From: an uncultured Christensenellaceae bacterium
GTDB taxonomy: Bacteria; Bacillota; Clostridia; Christensenellales; Borkfalkiaceae
Direction: 5' to 3'
NCBI GenBank assembly: GCA_910588685.1
Contig: CAJUPX010000020.1
Coordinates: 1 to 44,495 of the forward strand
DNA: 44,495 nucleotides
A program made the position numbers and the translations under genes. The stretch's first letter is position 1; each line of letters opens with the position of its first letter. Of the stretch, positions 1 through 7,988 are shown piece by piece. The notes under the pieces were generated by a model. The model had not been told where the DNA came from, made no database searches, and was given only the letters and a program-made list of their open reading frames with translations.

Positions 1-346
1 CAATGAAAGGGTTCCGGACGTCGTCTGGGAGATCCGGTTCAGGGATGACGGGGTTATCGGGGTCCACATTGGGGAGATCCGGGTTGTTATCGCCGTTACC
101 GCCTATATCGCCGCCGGGGATATCGGGGTCGGGGGCGGGTATGACGGGGTTGTCGGGGTTGTTACCGCCGATATCGCCGCCGGGGGTTTCGGGGAGATCG
201 GGGTTAGTGATACCGGGGGTATCGTTGCCGCCGAGGTTATTGGAATTGGAGTTTTTACCGCAGGCAGCGAGAGGCGCGGCCAAAAAGCAGAGCGCGGCAA
301 TCGAGATAGCGGCAAATTTTTTGAATTGAGAAAGGAATTTAATCAT
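1..346 (-). CDS. Lipoprotein, 3'-truncated by window edge
   Basis: Translating the minus strand from ATG 346 gives MIKFLSQFKKFAAISIAALC, then a hydrophobic stretch ending in the lipobox LAAPLAAC, so this should be a signal-peptidase-II-processed, membrane-anchored lipoprotein. AAGGAG lies 6 nt upstream of the ATG. After the Cys the chain is a low-complexity Asn/Asp/Pro/Gly linker in which PGGDIGGN occurs twice and related NPDLP / DPDNPVIP segments recur, typical of an extracellular spacer. The frame is open to base 1, so any functional domain lies outside the window. Function unknown. Confidence 0.8.
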   Translation of the reverse strand, partial: MIKFLSQFKKFAAISIAALCFLAAPLAACGKNSNSNNLGGNDTPGITNPDLPETPGGDIGGNNPDNPVIPAPDPDIPGGDIGGNGDNNPDLPNVDPDNPVIPEPDLPDDVRNPFI

Positions 347-566
347 AGTGTACTCCTTAAAAATATGCAAAGATGATTAACAAATAAAATATATATAAAA
401 ACGGTCTTAAGAACTTAGAGAAAAGAAATTATGAACCGTAATATAACGAAAGAAATGAGCGGGCAGCCCTGGGGCTGTGATAGTTAATGCGCGGAAGCCT
501 GCTAAACGCTGTACGCGTGGGTAATCAAGAGCCGACGGCACGCGGGTAGAGACAACAAACGCTGTT

Positions 567-622
567 GCGGTAGCAATAAATGCGTAGGCATTGGGACAGC
601 AAGTAACTTTGAGAGTTGCGAG
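567..622 (+). repeat. 56-bp direct repeat, copy A
   Basis: Matches 871-926 at 54 of 56 positions. Both copies begin GCGGTAGCAATAAATGCGTA-like and end GAGAGTTGCGAG. The inner palindrome is imperfect in this copy. Nature unknown. Confidence 0.8.
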
Positions 623-870
623 CGGTCAACAACCTCTGCCCTTAGATAACAATATGTAAGCGCGCCCGCCCGAGAACGTGTCAGCCCGTAAGACTGCGGT
701 AGCGCGTCCCCCGCTGAGTGTGAAACAACAAACACTTGAGCGCCGCGTGAGCGGGAAGTCAGATAAGCAACCGCAGCGTGTGTGGTTAATCAGAAGCCTT
801 ACTGAGCGAAACCGTAATGCGCCGTACAAGCCGCTGCGGGCAGTTGCGAGCTGACAACAACCGACAGTAC

Positions 871-926
871 GCGGTAGCAATAAATGCGTACGCATTTGGA
901 CAGCAAGTAACTTTGAGAGTTGCGAG
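871..926 (+). repeat. 56-bp direct repeat, copy B
   Basis: Second copy of the unit at 567-622, differing at two positions. One difference restores a perfect 16-bp palindrome, AAATGCGTACGCATTT, at 882-897. A related GTTGCGAG...CAACAAC segment also follows copy A (615) and precedes copy B (843), so the duplicated unit was probably longer. Confidence 0.8.
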
Positions 927-1517
927 TCCGTATGCCCCTTGAGGTGAAAAAATCCGCCGCAAGCGCCTGTAAGCCCTGTGGAAGAGCATATCGAGCGAGG
1001 ATGGGGTAAAACCAAGCGAACGAACAGCGCCGGATAAAACGCCGCAGAAGAAAGAAACCGTGTGAAGCCGTAAAGCGCGGCGCGAACTGTTGACTAAAAC
1101 AACAAGCCAATAAAATGGGGGGATGTAATCAAAAAACTATTCATTAAAAGGAAAAAGGAAGCTTTTAAAAAGATAAAGTAAATACACAAGAGGCAAAGCA
1201 ACAACCGCGCCATAAAAAACGCAAAGCGCAGGGCTTGCGAAACCCAAAACGCAGGGTTACCGCCCCCCCCTGGCGGGCGGGTTAAGCTTCCTCTCCCCTC
1301 CCCCTCTCTTCGCTTGTTCTTTTTACTTTTAATAAATGCTAAAAAAGGACATAGTTACACCACCAGATACTATCATCCATTTGCTATTATACACTGTTAA
1401 TATATAAAATTCAAGAACAATTTGCTTAAAAAGCCGAAATTTTTTTATTTTTACTATGAAACTTCTGCCGAAAATGATAAAAATTTCCAATTTGAATATT
1501 TTATTGCGTTTTTTTAA

Positions 1518-1544
1518 CAAAAAAAGGCAGCCGCAAGGACTGCC
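1518..1544 (-). terminator. Rho-independent terminator after trxA
   Basis: On the minus strand GGCAG-T-CC / GG-CTGCC forms a hairpin with loop TTGC, followed by a run of seven T, about 40 nt past the trxA stop. It ends the long housekeeping run. Confidence 0.8.
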
Positions 1545-1583
1545 ATAATTTATTATATATTTTTTTATTAAAAGCGCGTATTA

Positions 1584-1895
1584 TTACACTTTTTCAGTAA
1601 GAAAAGCGTGCATTTCGCTTTTAGTAGAGTAGCCTAAAGACTTGGCGGTTTGCTCTCCGCCTTTAAAAACGGACACAAGCGGTATGCTCATTATTCCGTA
1701 TCTTGCCGCAAGCTCCATATTTTCGTCTATGTTGACTTTTACAAAATCTGCGGAGGAAAATTCTTCGCTCATTGCGTCCATTACGGGCGCAAGCATTTTA
1801 CAGGGACCGCACCAGTCCGCATAAAAATCGCATACTACCGTTTTTTCGCCCTTTAACAGCTCGTCGAACTGCGCCGCGTTAATTTTTTTTACCAT
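1584..1895 (-). CDS. trxA: Thioredoxin
   Basis: A 103-aa thioredoxin: cytoplasmic dithiol-disulfide oxidoreductase that reduces protein disulfides. The active site WCGPC has Cys29 and Cys32 and is preceded by VCDFYAD; the cis-proline region reads GIMSIPLVSVF. The start is ATG 1895 and not the upstream in-frame GTG at 1904, because AGAGGTG (1902-1908) sits 6 nt before the ATG and overlaps the GTG. The hisS stop lies inside this Shine-Dalgarno region, so translation is probably coupled to hisS. No thioredoxin reductase gene is in the window. Family assignment is firm; which trx paralogue it is remains open. Confidence 0.95.
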   Translation of the reverse strand: MVKKINAAQFDELLKGEKTVVCDFYADWCGPCKMLAPVMDAMSEEFSSADFVKVNIDENMELAARYGIMSIPLVSVFKGGEQTAKSLGYSTKSEMHAFLTEKV

Positions 1896-1900
1896 TTTTG

Positions 1901-3154
1901 TCACCTCTTTATTAAGTATTCGTAAATTTCGTTTATTTTAACCGCCGAACTTTCGCCCGTTGACATCTCTTTTATATTGACAACGCCGCTCTCCGCTTCG
2001 TTTGCGCCGATTGCCGCGGCATAACGCGCGCCGATTTTGTCGGCATATTTAAACTGGGCTTTAACGCTCCTGCCCATCAAGTCGCACTCGGCGTTTATTC
2101 CGTGCGCCCGAAGCCCGCCGCATAGTTTAAACGCCAACTCGCGCGAGGGCTCGTCCATTCCCGCTAAATAAATTTTGGGACGGTCGGGCTCGGGGAATTG
2201 AACACCGGTGTTATCCATTAGCAGAATAAGCCGCTCAATACCCGCTGCAAAGCCGATTGCAGGCAGCGAAGCCGCGCCGAGCTCTTCTAAAAGATTATCG
2301 TACCTGCCGCCGCCGCACACGGTGCCCTGCGCGCCGATATCCGTTGACACAAATTCAAATACCGTTTTTGTGTAATAGTCGAGCCCGCGGACAATTTCCG
2401 GGTCTACCGTGTATCTGACGCCCTGAGCCGAGAGCAGCGTTTTTACTTTTTCAAAATGCGCCGCGCAATCGGGGCAGAGATAGTCTAAAATTTTAGGCGC
2501 GCCCGAGGTTATTTTTTTGCAGTTCTCTTCCTTGCAGTCGAGCATTCTTAAAGGATTTTTGTCAAACCTCGTGCGGCAGGTTGCGCACATTTTATCAAGA
2601 TTGGGTTTAAAATACTCACGGAGCGCCTGATTGTAAGCTTTGCGGCAATCGCGGCAACCGATGGAGTTGAGCCTGAGTTCGGTATTTTTCACGCCGAGTT
2701 TATTTAAAAACGTTGAAGCCGCAAAAATAACTTCCGCGTCGGTTTCGGGCGCAGGGGAGCCGAAAATTTCAATTCCGAATTGATGAAATTCACGGAGCCT
2801 GCCCGCCTGGGGACGCTCGTAGCGGAAACAGGGCGTTATATAATATGTTTTAAGCGGCAATGCACCCGAATACAGTCCGTTTTCTATAAACAGCCGCGCC
2901 GCGCCCGCAGTGCCCTCGGGCTTTAAAGTTATGCTCCTGCCGCCCTTGTCCTCAAACGTGTACATTTCCTTATTAACAACGTCCGTTGTTTCGCCTACGC
3001 CGCGCAAAAAAAGCTCGGTATGCTCAAAAGTCGGCGTGCGCAGTTCTTTTAAATTGAAAATTTTTGCAACGGAACGCGCAGTATTTTCTATAAACTGCCA
3101 TTTGTGAGATTGTGAGGGCAGAACGTCTTTAGTGCCCTTGGGTATGTTTATCAT
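1901..3154 (-). CDS. hisS: Histidyl-tRNA synthetase
   Basis: A 417-aa class II aminoacyl-tRNA synthetase charging tRNA-His. Visible: N-terminal IPKGTKDVLP, motif 2 with FRYERPQAGRLREFHQFGIE, the histidine-specific RGLDYYTKTVFEF, motif 3 GFAAGIERLI, and a C-terminal anticodon-binding domain. A Cys-rich insertion in the middle (CRDCRKAYN, CATCR, CPDCAAHF) occurs in many bacterial HisRS. Length is normal. GAGG lies 7 nt before ATG. It is 5 nt upstream of trxA and follows the Sel1 gene on the same strand. Confidence 0.97.
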   Translation of the reverse strand: MINIPKGTKDVLPSQSHKWQFIENTARSVAKIFNLKELRTPTFEHTELFLRGVGETTDVVNKEMYTFEDKGGRSITLKPEGTAGAARLFIENGLYSGALPLKTYYITPCFRYERPQAGRLREFHQFGIEIFGSPAPETDAEVIFAASTFLNKLGVKNTELRLNSIGCRDCRKAYNQALREYFKPNLDKMCATCRTRFDKNPLRMLDCKEENCKKITSGAPKILDYLCPDCAAHFEKVKTLLSAQGVRYTVDPEIVRGLDYYTKTVFEFVSTDIGAQGTVCGGGRYDNLLEELGAASLPAIGFAAGIERLILLMDNTGVQFPEPDRPKIYLAGMDEPSRELAFKLCGGLRAHGINAECDLMGRSVKAQFKYADKIGARYAAAIGANEAESGVVNIKEMSTGESSAVKINEIYEYLIKR

Positions 3155-3193
3155 ATATTTCCTCTTTTTTAAGCGGCTATTTTTTTAATATTG

Positions 3194-4339
3194 TCAGTCA
3201 ACAGTTTCGTAAAAGTAAATTTTTAAACAATTTACTGCGTCGCAGTTGCCTTGTTCGGAGGCTTTTTTCCACAATTCGTAAGCGCGCTGTTTGTCCTGTT
3301 TTACTATATTGCCCGCATAATATATTTCGGCGAGTTTAGACTGCGCATTATCGTTGTCCTCGGCAGACTGCTCTAATAGCTTAACGCCTTTTTTGACGTT
3401 TTTCTTAACACCGTCGCCGTCGATATAACACATTGCCAAAGCAAACTGCGCGTCGTAATCGTACTCTGCGGCTTCGGTATAGAGTTCTATAGCTTTAACC
3501 TTGTCCTGCGGCACGCCCGTTCCGTCGAAATAACATTTTCCTACAAGATACGTTCCGTATACCGAGTCGTTATCGCTCGCTTTTTTAAACCACTGAAACG
3601 CCGCAGCTTCGTCACGCGCAACGCCATTGCCCCGCATATATATTTCACCTATATATGCCGCGGCGTCACTTTCGCCGTGTTCAAAAGCGCGGGTGTACCA
3701 ACCGACGGCGCCCTTATAATCCGGCGGTTCGGAGCATTCGCAAATGCCCGCAAGCGCAAACTCCGCATCCGCATAGTTTTGCTCCGCTGCTTTTAAAAGC
3801 CATTTTTTGCGTTCTTCGCCGTTCTCGTTGAAAAAGTATAATTCCGCCGCCTGATACATAGCCTCGGGATTGCCGCCGTCCGCCGCTTTCAAATACCATT
3901 CAAGCGCGGTATCGTTATCGCTGCGCCTGTAATAGTAATAATCGCCCATAGCTTTCTGGGCAAAAACCGAACCTTTTTCTGCGAACGGCAAAATTATTTC
4001 AATAGCTTTTTCTCTGTCGCACACAATCGGCGGTGTCCCGCCCGTTATGCCGTAATAATATACTTCGTAAAGCTTTTCTATAGCCTTTTCATCGCCCGAC
4101 TCCGCCGCCTCGGTCAGATACTTTACTGCAAGCGTATTATTTTTGCGCAGGTAATACAAACCCTGTTCGTAAACTGGCAAATTTCCGACTTTATCCGGAA
4201 CGGTTGGCAAATTGCACTGCACCGGCGAATTTTGGAAGTCTGCTTCGCTTTTTCCGCCTTTGTTTTTATACCGTTCGACAGTTATAAAAATAATAATTCC
4301 GGCTACAAAAATTAACCATAATATAATTGCCGCAGTCAT
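3194..4339 (-). CDS. Membrane-anchored Sel1-repeat protein
   Basis: A 381-aa protein with one N-terminal transmembrane helix (about residues 3-22) followed by a short charged region and about eight Sel1-like repeats of 33-38 residues (for example AEYDYDAQFALAMCYIDGDG, later AEIYYAGNIVKQDKQRAYEL). Sel1 repeats are TPR-like helical solenoids that mediate protein contacts; here the solenoid probably faces the outside or the cytoplasm from the membrane. No enzymatic domain is visible. Start ATG 4339 has GGTGG nearby. It lies 16 nt after hslU and upstream of hisS. The specific partner is unknown. Confidence 0.85.
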   Translation of the reverse strand: MTAAIILWLIFVAGIIIFITVERYKNKGGKSEADFQNSPVQCNLPTVPDKVGNLPVYEQGLYYLRKNNTLAVKYLTEAAESGDEKAIEKLYEVYYYGITGGTPPIVCDREKAIEIILPFAEKGSVFAQKAMGDYYYYRRSDNDTALEWYLKAADGGNPEAMYQAAELYFFNENGEERKKWLLKAAEQNYADAEFALAGICECSEPPDYKGAVGWYTRAFEHGESDAAAYIGEIYMRGNGVARDEAAAFQWFKKASDNDSVYGTYLVGKCYFDGTGVPQDKVKAIELYTEAAEYDYDAQFALAMCYIDGDGVKKNVKKGVKLLEQSAEDNDNAQSKLAEIYYAGNIVKQDKQRAYELWKKASEQGNCDAVNCLKIYFYETVD

Positions 4340-4355
4340 ATTCCACCGTAACGCA

Positions 4356-5669
4356 TTAAAGCACGTATTTCTTTAAATCTCTGTTTTTAATAATTTTTTC
4401 GAGGTGTTCTTCAACGTATTTTTTATCTACGTTCACGGGAATTACCGGATAATCGTTACCGCCCGCATTGAACGAAATATCTTCCAGAAGATACTCCATA
4501 ACCGTATGAAGCCGCCGCGCGCCTATATCCTCGGACGTATTATTTATATCCTCGGAAATTTCGGCAATTTTCTCAATGGCGTCCGCGCCGAAATGCAAAT
4601 CTATGTTATCAACCGCCAAAAGCGCAGAATATTGCGAAGTTATTGCGTTTTGCGGCTGCGTTAAAATATTGATAAAATCGTCTTTTGTAAGACTTTTAAG
4701 CTCTACCTGTATAGGAAATCTGCCCTGAAGCTCGGGTATTAAGTCCTCTACTTTGGAAACGTGGAACGCGCCCGCGGCTATAAACAGAATATAGTCGGTT
4801 TTAACCGGACCGTATTTTGTCATTACCGTGCAACCCTCTACGATAGGCAATATGTCGCGTTGAACGCCCTCGCGGGATACGTCCGCGCCGCCGCGGTTTT
4901 CCTTGCCTGCGATTTTGTCAATCTCGTCTATAAATATTATTCCGTCGTTTTCAGCACGGCGTATTGCCTCGGCATTTACAGCGTCGCCGTCTATAAGCTT
5001 ATCGGCTTCCTCGGCGATTATCAGCTGTTTAGCCTCGCGCACCGTTGTTTTACGCTTCTTTTTCCTGTGCATACCGAGCCCGCCGAAAACCGAGCCCAGA
5101 TCTATCGCCGCGCCCGAACCGGGAGAAAGCTCCAGGGGCTTAGGAATATCGTCAACCTCGATTTCTATAACAGTCTGGTCGTACTTGCCCGCGTGTATAT
5201 CCTCAACGAGCCTGTCTTCAAAAAGCTGTTTTGCCGTTTCTCCGCGCTCGTCCTTTTTCATCTCGGCAAGCACCTTTGCAATACGGCGTTCGGCTACCGC
5301 GCACGCTTTATAACTGACTTCCGCCGTCTTTTCCTCTTTAACAAGCCGTATAGCGCACTCCGCAAGGTCGCGAACCATAGATTCCACGTCCCTGCCGACG
5401 TAACCGACCTCGGTATACTTAGTTGCTTCAACCTTTAAAAAGGGAGCCTTAACAAGCTTTGCCAGCCTGCGCGCAATTTCCGTTTTACCTACGCCCGTAG
5501 GTCCTTTCATTATAATGTTTTTTGGCGTAATTTCGTCCTGCAACTCGGGCGACAGCATACTCCTGCGGTAACGGTTTCTGAGCGCGATTGCCACGGCTTT
5601 TTTAGCTTCGTCCTGACCTATGATGTATTTATTTAATTCGTGAACTATTTGTTTGGGTGTTAAATCCAT
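4356..5669 (-). CDS. hslU: HslU, ATPase subunit of the HslUV protease
   Basis: A 437-aa AAA+ unfoldase that feeds substrates to HslV. It starts MDLTPKQIVHELNKYIIGQD; Walker A is GPTGVGKT (about residue 55), the pore region is GYVGRDVES, a long I-domain follows, then Walker B IIFIDEIDKIA, the sensor region GRFPIQVELK and the C-terminal tail DLKKYVL. The chosen start is ATG 5669 with GAGGAT upstream; the open frame extends 34 codons further, but that part reads through the palindromic repeat and has no family similarity. It sits downstream of hslV, from which the 5712-5834 repeat separates it. Confidence 0.97.
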   Translation of the reverse strand: MDLTPKQIVHELNKYIIGQDEAKKAVAIALRNRYRRSMLSPELQDEITPKNIIMKGPTGVGKTEIARRLAKLVKAPFLKVEATKYTEVGYVGRDVESMVRDLAECAIRLVKEEKTAEVSYKACAVAERRIAKVLAEMKKDERGETAKQLFEDRLVEDIHAGKYDQTVIEIEVDDIPKPLELSPGSGAAIDLGSVFGGLGMHRKKKRKTTVREAKQLIIAEEADKLIDGDAVNAEAIRRAENDGIIFIDEIDKIAGKENRGGADVSREGVQRDILPIVEGCTVMTKYGPVKTDYILFIAAGAFHVSKVEDLIPELQGRFPIQVELKSLTKDDFINILTQPQNAITSQYSALLAVDNIDLHFGADAIEKIAEISEDINNTSEDIGARRLHTVMEYLLEDISFNAGGNDYPVIPVNVDKKYVEEHLEKIIKNRDLKKYVL

Positions 5670-5711
5670 AATATCCTCTAATTTATGATTTTTACGTTGC
5701 CTACGTTTTAG

Positions 5712-5834
5712 AAAAATGCAGAGAAGCAAGCAAGACAAAGCGTACAAGCAACGTCCGCAATGAGCGTACATTGAAGTACACGATTAAGGCGGAGCGAAGT
5801 TCAACGCAGTATTGCGCAGCTTATATGCGTTTTT
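5712..5834 (-). repeat. Dispersed palindromic repeat, copy 1 (hslV-hslU gap)
   Basis: A divergent member of the family also seen at 13584, 18040 and 36306. It shares the AGAGAAGCAAGCAAGAC-type left block and the GCGCAGCTTATATG-type right block. Its ends are AAAAATGCA and TGCGTTTTT, which still pair with each other although they differ from the AAAACTCA/TGAGTTTT ends of the other copies. A central GTAC/GTAC hairpin replaces the TTTAC/GTAAA one. The right end lies 6 nt past the hslV stop codon. Confidence 0.7.
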
Positions 5835-5840
5835 AAGGAG

Positions 5841-6377
5841 CTAAACTGTTTCGCACTTTATATTGTCGTTGGTGTACACGCAAATCTCGCTTGCAATTTT
5901 AAGCGATTTTTTTGCTATTTCCTCCGCGGTATACTTAGTATTCTGCGCCAGCGCACGCGCCGCCGCAAGAGCGTAATTGCCTCCGCTGCCGATTGCCGCT
6001 ATGCCGTCGTCGGGTTCTATTACCTCGCCCGTACCGGAAACAATGAGCATAGTGTCCTTATCGGCGACTATCATAAGCGCTTCAAGCTTTCTGACAGCCT
6101 TATCGCTGCGCCAAAGTTCGGCAAGCTCCACCGCCGAACGCATTAAATTACCCGAAAACTTGTTGAGCATACCCTCAAACTTCTCGCTTAAAGAAAACGC
6201 GTCGGAAACCGAGCCCGCAAAGCCTAAAACCACCTTTCCGCCGTAAATTCTGCGCACCTTTTGCGCGCTGTTCTTAAAAATAACGCTCTCGCCCATAGTC
6301 ACCTGACCGTCGCCGGCAATAGCAGTTTGTCCGTTTCTTTTTACACCGCATATAGTAGTTGCGTGAAATTCTGTCAT
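5841..6377 (-). CDS. hslV: HslV, peptidase subunit of the HslUV protease
   Basis: A 178-aa Ntn-hydrolase peptidase forming the proteolytic chamber capped by HslU. The N-terminus MTEFHATTICGVKRNGQ resembles Bacillus ClpQ; by homology a short propeptide (MTEFHA) would be removed to expose Thr7. Also visible: GDGQVTMGE, GFAGSVSDAFSL, and AIGSGGNYALAAARAL. Length is normal. GAGGAT precedes ATG 6377. The frameshifted gene upstream ends 16 nt before this start. It is followed by the palindromic repeat and hslU. Confidence 0.96.
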   Translation of the reverse strand: MTEFHATTICGVKRNGQTAIAGDGQVTMGESVIFKNSAQKVRRIYGGKVVLGFAGSVSDAFSLSEKFEGMLNKFSGNLMRSAVELAELWRSDKAVRKLEALMIVADKDTMLIVSGTGEVIEPDDGIAAIGSGGNYALAAARALAQNTKYTAEEIAKKSLKIASEICVYTNDNIKCETV

Positions 6378-6393
6378 TATAAATCCTCTTTTT

Positions 6394-6695
6394 TTATTTT
6401 AGTTTAAAGCCCAAAGACAGTCTGCAAAAATTCTTTTTGTCCTGCTTCAAAAGCGCAAATTCCCTGTTGTTTTCATTATCCTTTATAAAACGCACGGCGA
6501 CGTGCGATAAACGATTAAAAATACCAAAGTAAAAACAGCAGTAGGGTCATCACCGAGGGTAATTCCTATCGCAATTCCTGCCGCAAGCAATACCGCGGTC
6601 ATTACAACGAAATATACAATGAGCGCAACGTTGAATTTAAAAATATACGACGGTAATTTCTTTTTATCGAGGCATATCCTACCCTTTAAAACCAT
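6394..6695 (-). pseudogene. Small membrane protein gene interrupted by a 1-nt frameshift
   Basis: From ATG 6695, which abuts the trmFO stop and has AAAGGA 9 nt upstream, the frame encodes MVLKGRICLDKKKLPSYIF, a transmembrane helix (VALIVYFVVMTAVLLAAGI) and ...DDPTAVFTLVF before stopping at 6483. The -1 frame continues without a stop to TAA 6394-6396 and reads ...LSHVAVRFIKDNENNREFA then LLKQDKKNFCRLSLGFKLK, a protein-like amphipathic tail ending just ahead of the hslV Shine-Dalgarno sequence. The intact product would be about 100 aa. Likely junctions are the T5 run (plus 6517-6521) or a T3 run (6509-6511); the latter would rebuild a good second membrane helix. Pseudogene, sequencing indel or programmed shift cannot be separated here. 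Family not recognised. Confidence 0.6.
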
Positions 6696-7988
6696 TTACA
6701 GCTTTCCTTTGTAGCTTTTTATACTTTCGATAGCCCGCTCCGCAAGGTGTGCGTACCGCTCTTTTTTATTTTTTATTTTATTATCGGCGGGTCTGAGTAT
6801 TCCGAAATTTGCGTTCATAGGCTGAAAATCTTGGTTTGCCGTTGATATATGCGCCGACAAAGCGCCTAAAACGCTTGTATCGTCGGGAATTACAGGTTGC
6901 CCGCCCCCGAGCTTTGTAAAAGTATGTATAGCCGCGAGTATTCCGCTCGCCGCCGATTCCACATACCCCTCTACGCCCGTAATCTGCCCCGCAAAGCTGA
7001 CGCGCGGATTGCTTTTAAGCGAAAAATCGGCGTTTAAACACTCCGGAGAATTGATAAAAGTGTTGCGGTGCATTACTCCGTAGCGAAGATACTCCGCGTT
7101 TCTCAGTGCGGGTATTATGGAAAACACCCTCTTTTGTTCGCCGAATTTTAAATTCGTCTGGCAGCCCACAAGATTGTAAGCCTGCCCCGCCGCATTCTCC
7201 TTTCTTAGCTGTAAAACGGCGTAAAATCTATTTCCGTCCGCGTCTTTGAGCCCTACCGGCTTTAAATTTGCAAACCGCAGACAGTCGAAACCCCGCGCCG
7301 CCATAACCTCGACGGGCATACAGCCCTCGAATATTTCCCGCTTTTCAAAATTATGTAAAACTGCTTTTTCCGCAGTTAAAAGCGCGTTTACAAACTGTCC
7401 GTACTGTTCTTTATCAAGCGGACAATTTATATAATCGTCGCCGCCTTTTCCGTATCTGTCGCCGAAAAAACAATTTGAAAAATCTATACTGTCGCGCGAA
7501 ACTATGGGCGCAGAAGCGTCGTAAAAATGCAGTTGCCCCCCGCATATGCGCGAAATATCGCAGGATAATGCGTCGGTTGTCAACGGTCCGGTGGCGACTA
7601 TGCACCAGTCCTCGGGCACGTTCTTTATTTCTCCGCAGACAATGCGGATATTTTTATGCGAGCGCAGCTTTCCTGTTACGTATGAGGCAAATTTATCCCT
7701 GTCCACGGCGAGCGCGCCGCCCGCGGGGACTTTTGCAAACCCGGCAGCCTCCATTGTAAGAGAGCCTAAAATGCGAATTTCCTCTTTTAAAAGTCCGCAC
7801 GCATTGCCGTAAACGTCATTACTTTTGAGCGAATTTGAGCACACAAGCTCGCAAAAATCTTTATTTTCGTGCGCGGGCGTAAAAGTCTCGGGCTTTATAT
7901 CGTAAAGCTCTACCTGTACGCCGCGTTCGGCAAGATAATACGCCGCCTCGCTGCCCGCAAGCCCGCCGCCTATAATCTTAACCGTCAT
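6696..7988 (-). CDS. trmFO: Folate-dependent tRNA (uracil-54-C5)-methyltransferase TrmFO
   Basis: A 430-aa FAD- and methylenetetrahydrofolate-dependent enzyme that makes m5U54 in the tRNA T-loop. The FAD-binding GGGLAGSEAAYYLAERG is at the N-terminus; CELVCSNSLKSND, GALAVDRD and GYVESAASGILAAI are family landmarks. ATG 7988 is chosen because AAGGAAG sits 5 nt upstream and MTVKIIGGG is the usual N-terminus; this overlaps the topA 3' end by 11 nt. topA-trmFO is a standard Bacillota neighbourhood. Length is normal. Confidence 0.96.
   Translation of the reverse strand: MTVKIIGGGLAGSEAAYYLAERGVQVELYDIKPETFTPAHENKDFCELVCSNSLKSNDVYGNACGLLKEEIRILGSLTMEAAGFAKVPAGGALAVDRDKFASYVTGKLRSHKNIRIVCGEIKNVPEDWCIVATGPLTTDALSCDISRICGGQLHFYDASAPIVSRDSIDFSNCFFGDRYGKGGDDYINCPLDKEQYGQFVNALLTAEKAVLHNFEKREIFEGCMPVEVMAARGFDCLRFANLKPVGLKDADGNRFYAVLQLRKENAAGQAYNLVGCQTNLKFGEQKRVFSIIPALRNAEYLRYGVMHRNTFINSPECLNADFSLKSNPRVSFAGQITGVEGYVESAASGILAAIHTFTKLGGGQPVIPDDTSVLGALSAHISTANQDFQPMNANFGILRPADNKIKNKKERYAHLAERAIESIKSYKGKL

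Larger units (their letters stand above)
347..1517. other. Long non-coding, repeat-rich region
   Basis: About 1.2 kb with no frame that has a credible start, Shine-Dalgarno sequence and protein-like composition. It contains a 56-bp direct repeat (separate entry), a weaker shared block upstream of each copy (a TAATCAAGAGCC-like motif near 522 and 788), a short palindrome CAGCCC/GGGCTG near 465-478, and a pyrimidine tract with a C8 run near 1262-1310. From about 1320 the sequence becomes AT-rich. Short minus-strand frames at 502-1110 are the same repeat read in different frames. Seen: repeats. Inferred: a decayed element or intergenic repeat cluster rather than genes. Confidence 0.55.

Noticed and set aside
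502..1110. Several minus-strand frames of 67-129 codons with the shared peptide SQLSKLLAV
   Set aside because: The shared peptide comes only from the 56-bp DNA repeat; the copies are read in different frames and none has a ribosome-binding site.
1329..1520. 63-codon minus-strand frame beginning MLKKRNKIFKLEIF
   Set aside because: AT-rich, Lys/Ile/Phe composition expected by chance, no Shine-Dalgarno sequence, lies beyond the trxA terminator.
5670..5771. N-terminal extension of HslU (MYAHCGRCLYALS...)
   Set aside because: Reads through the palindromic repeat, lacks a Shine-Dalgarno sequence and has no HslU similarity; ATG 5669 has both.
6491..6506. Perfect hairpin CGCACG/CGTGCG followed by TTTTAT on the minus strand, terminator-like
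   Set aside because: It lies within the likely coding extension of the frameshifted gene and ahead of hslV in the same operon; the T tract is short. Kept only as a note.
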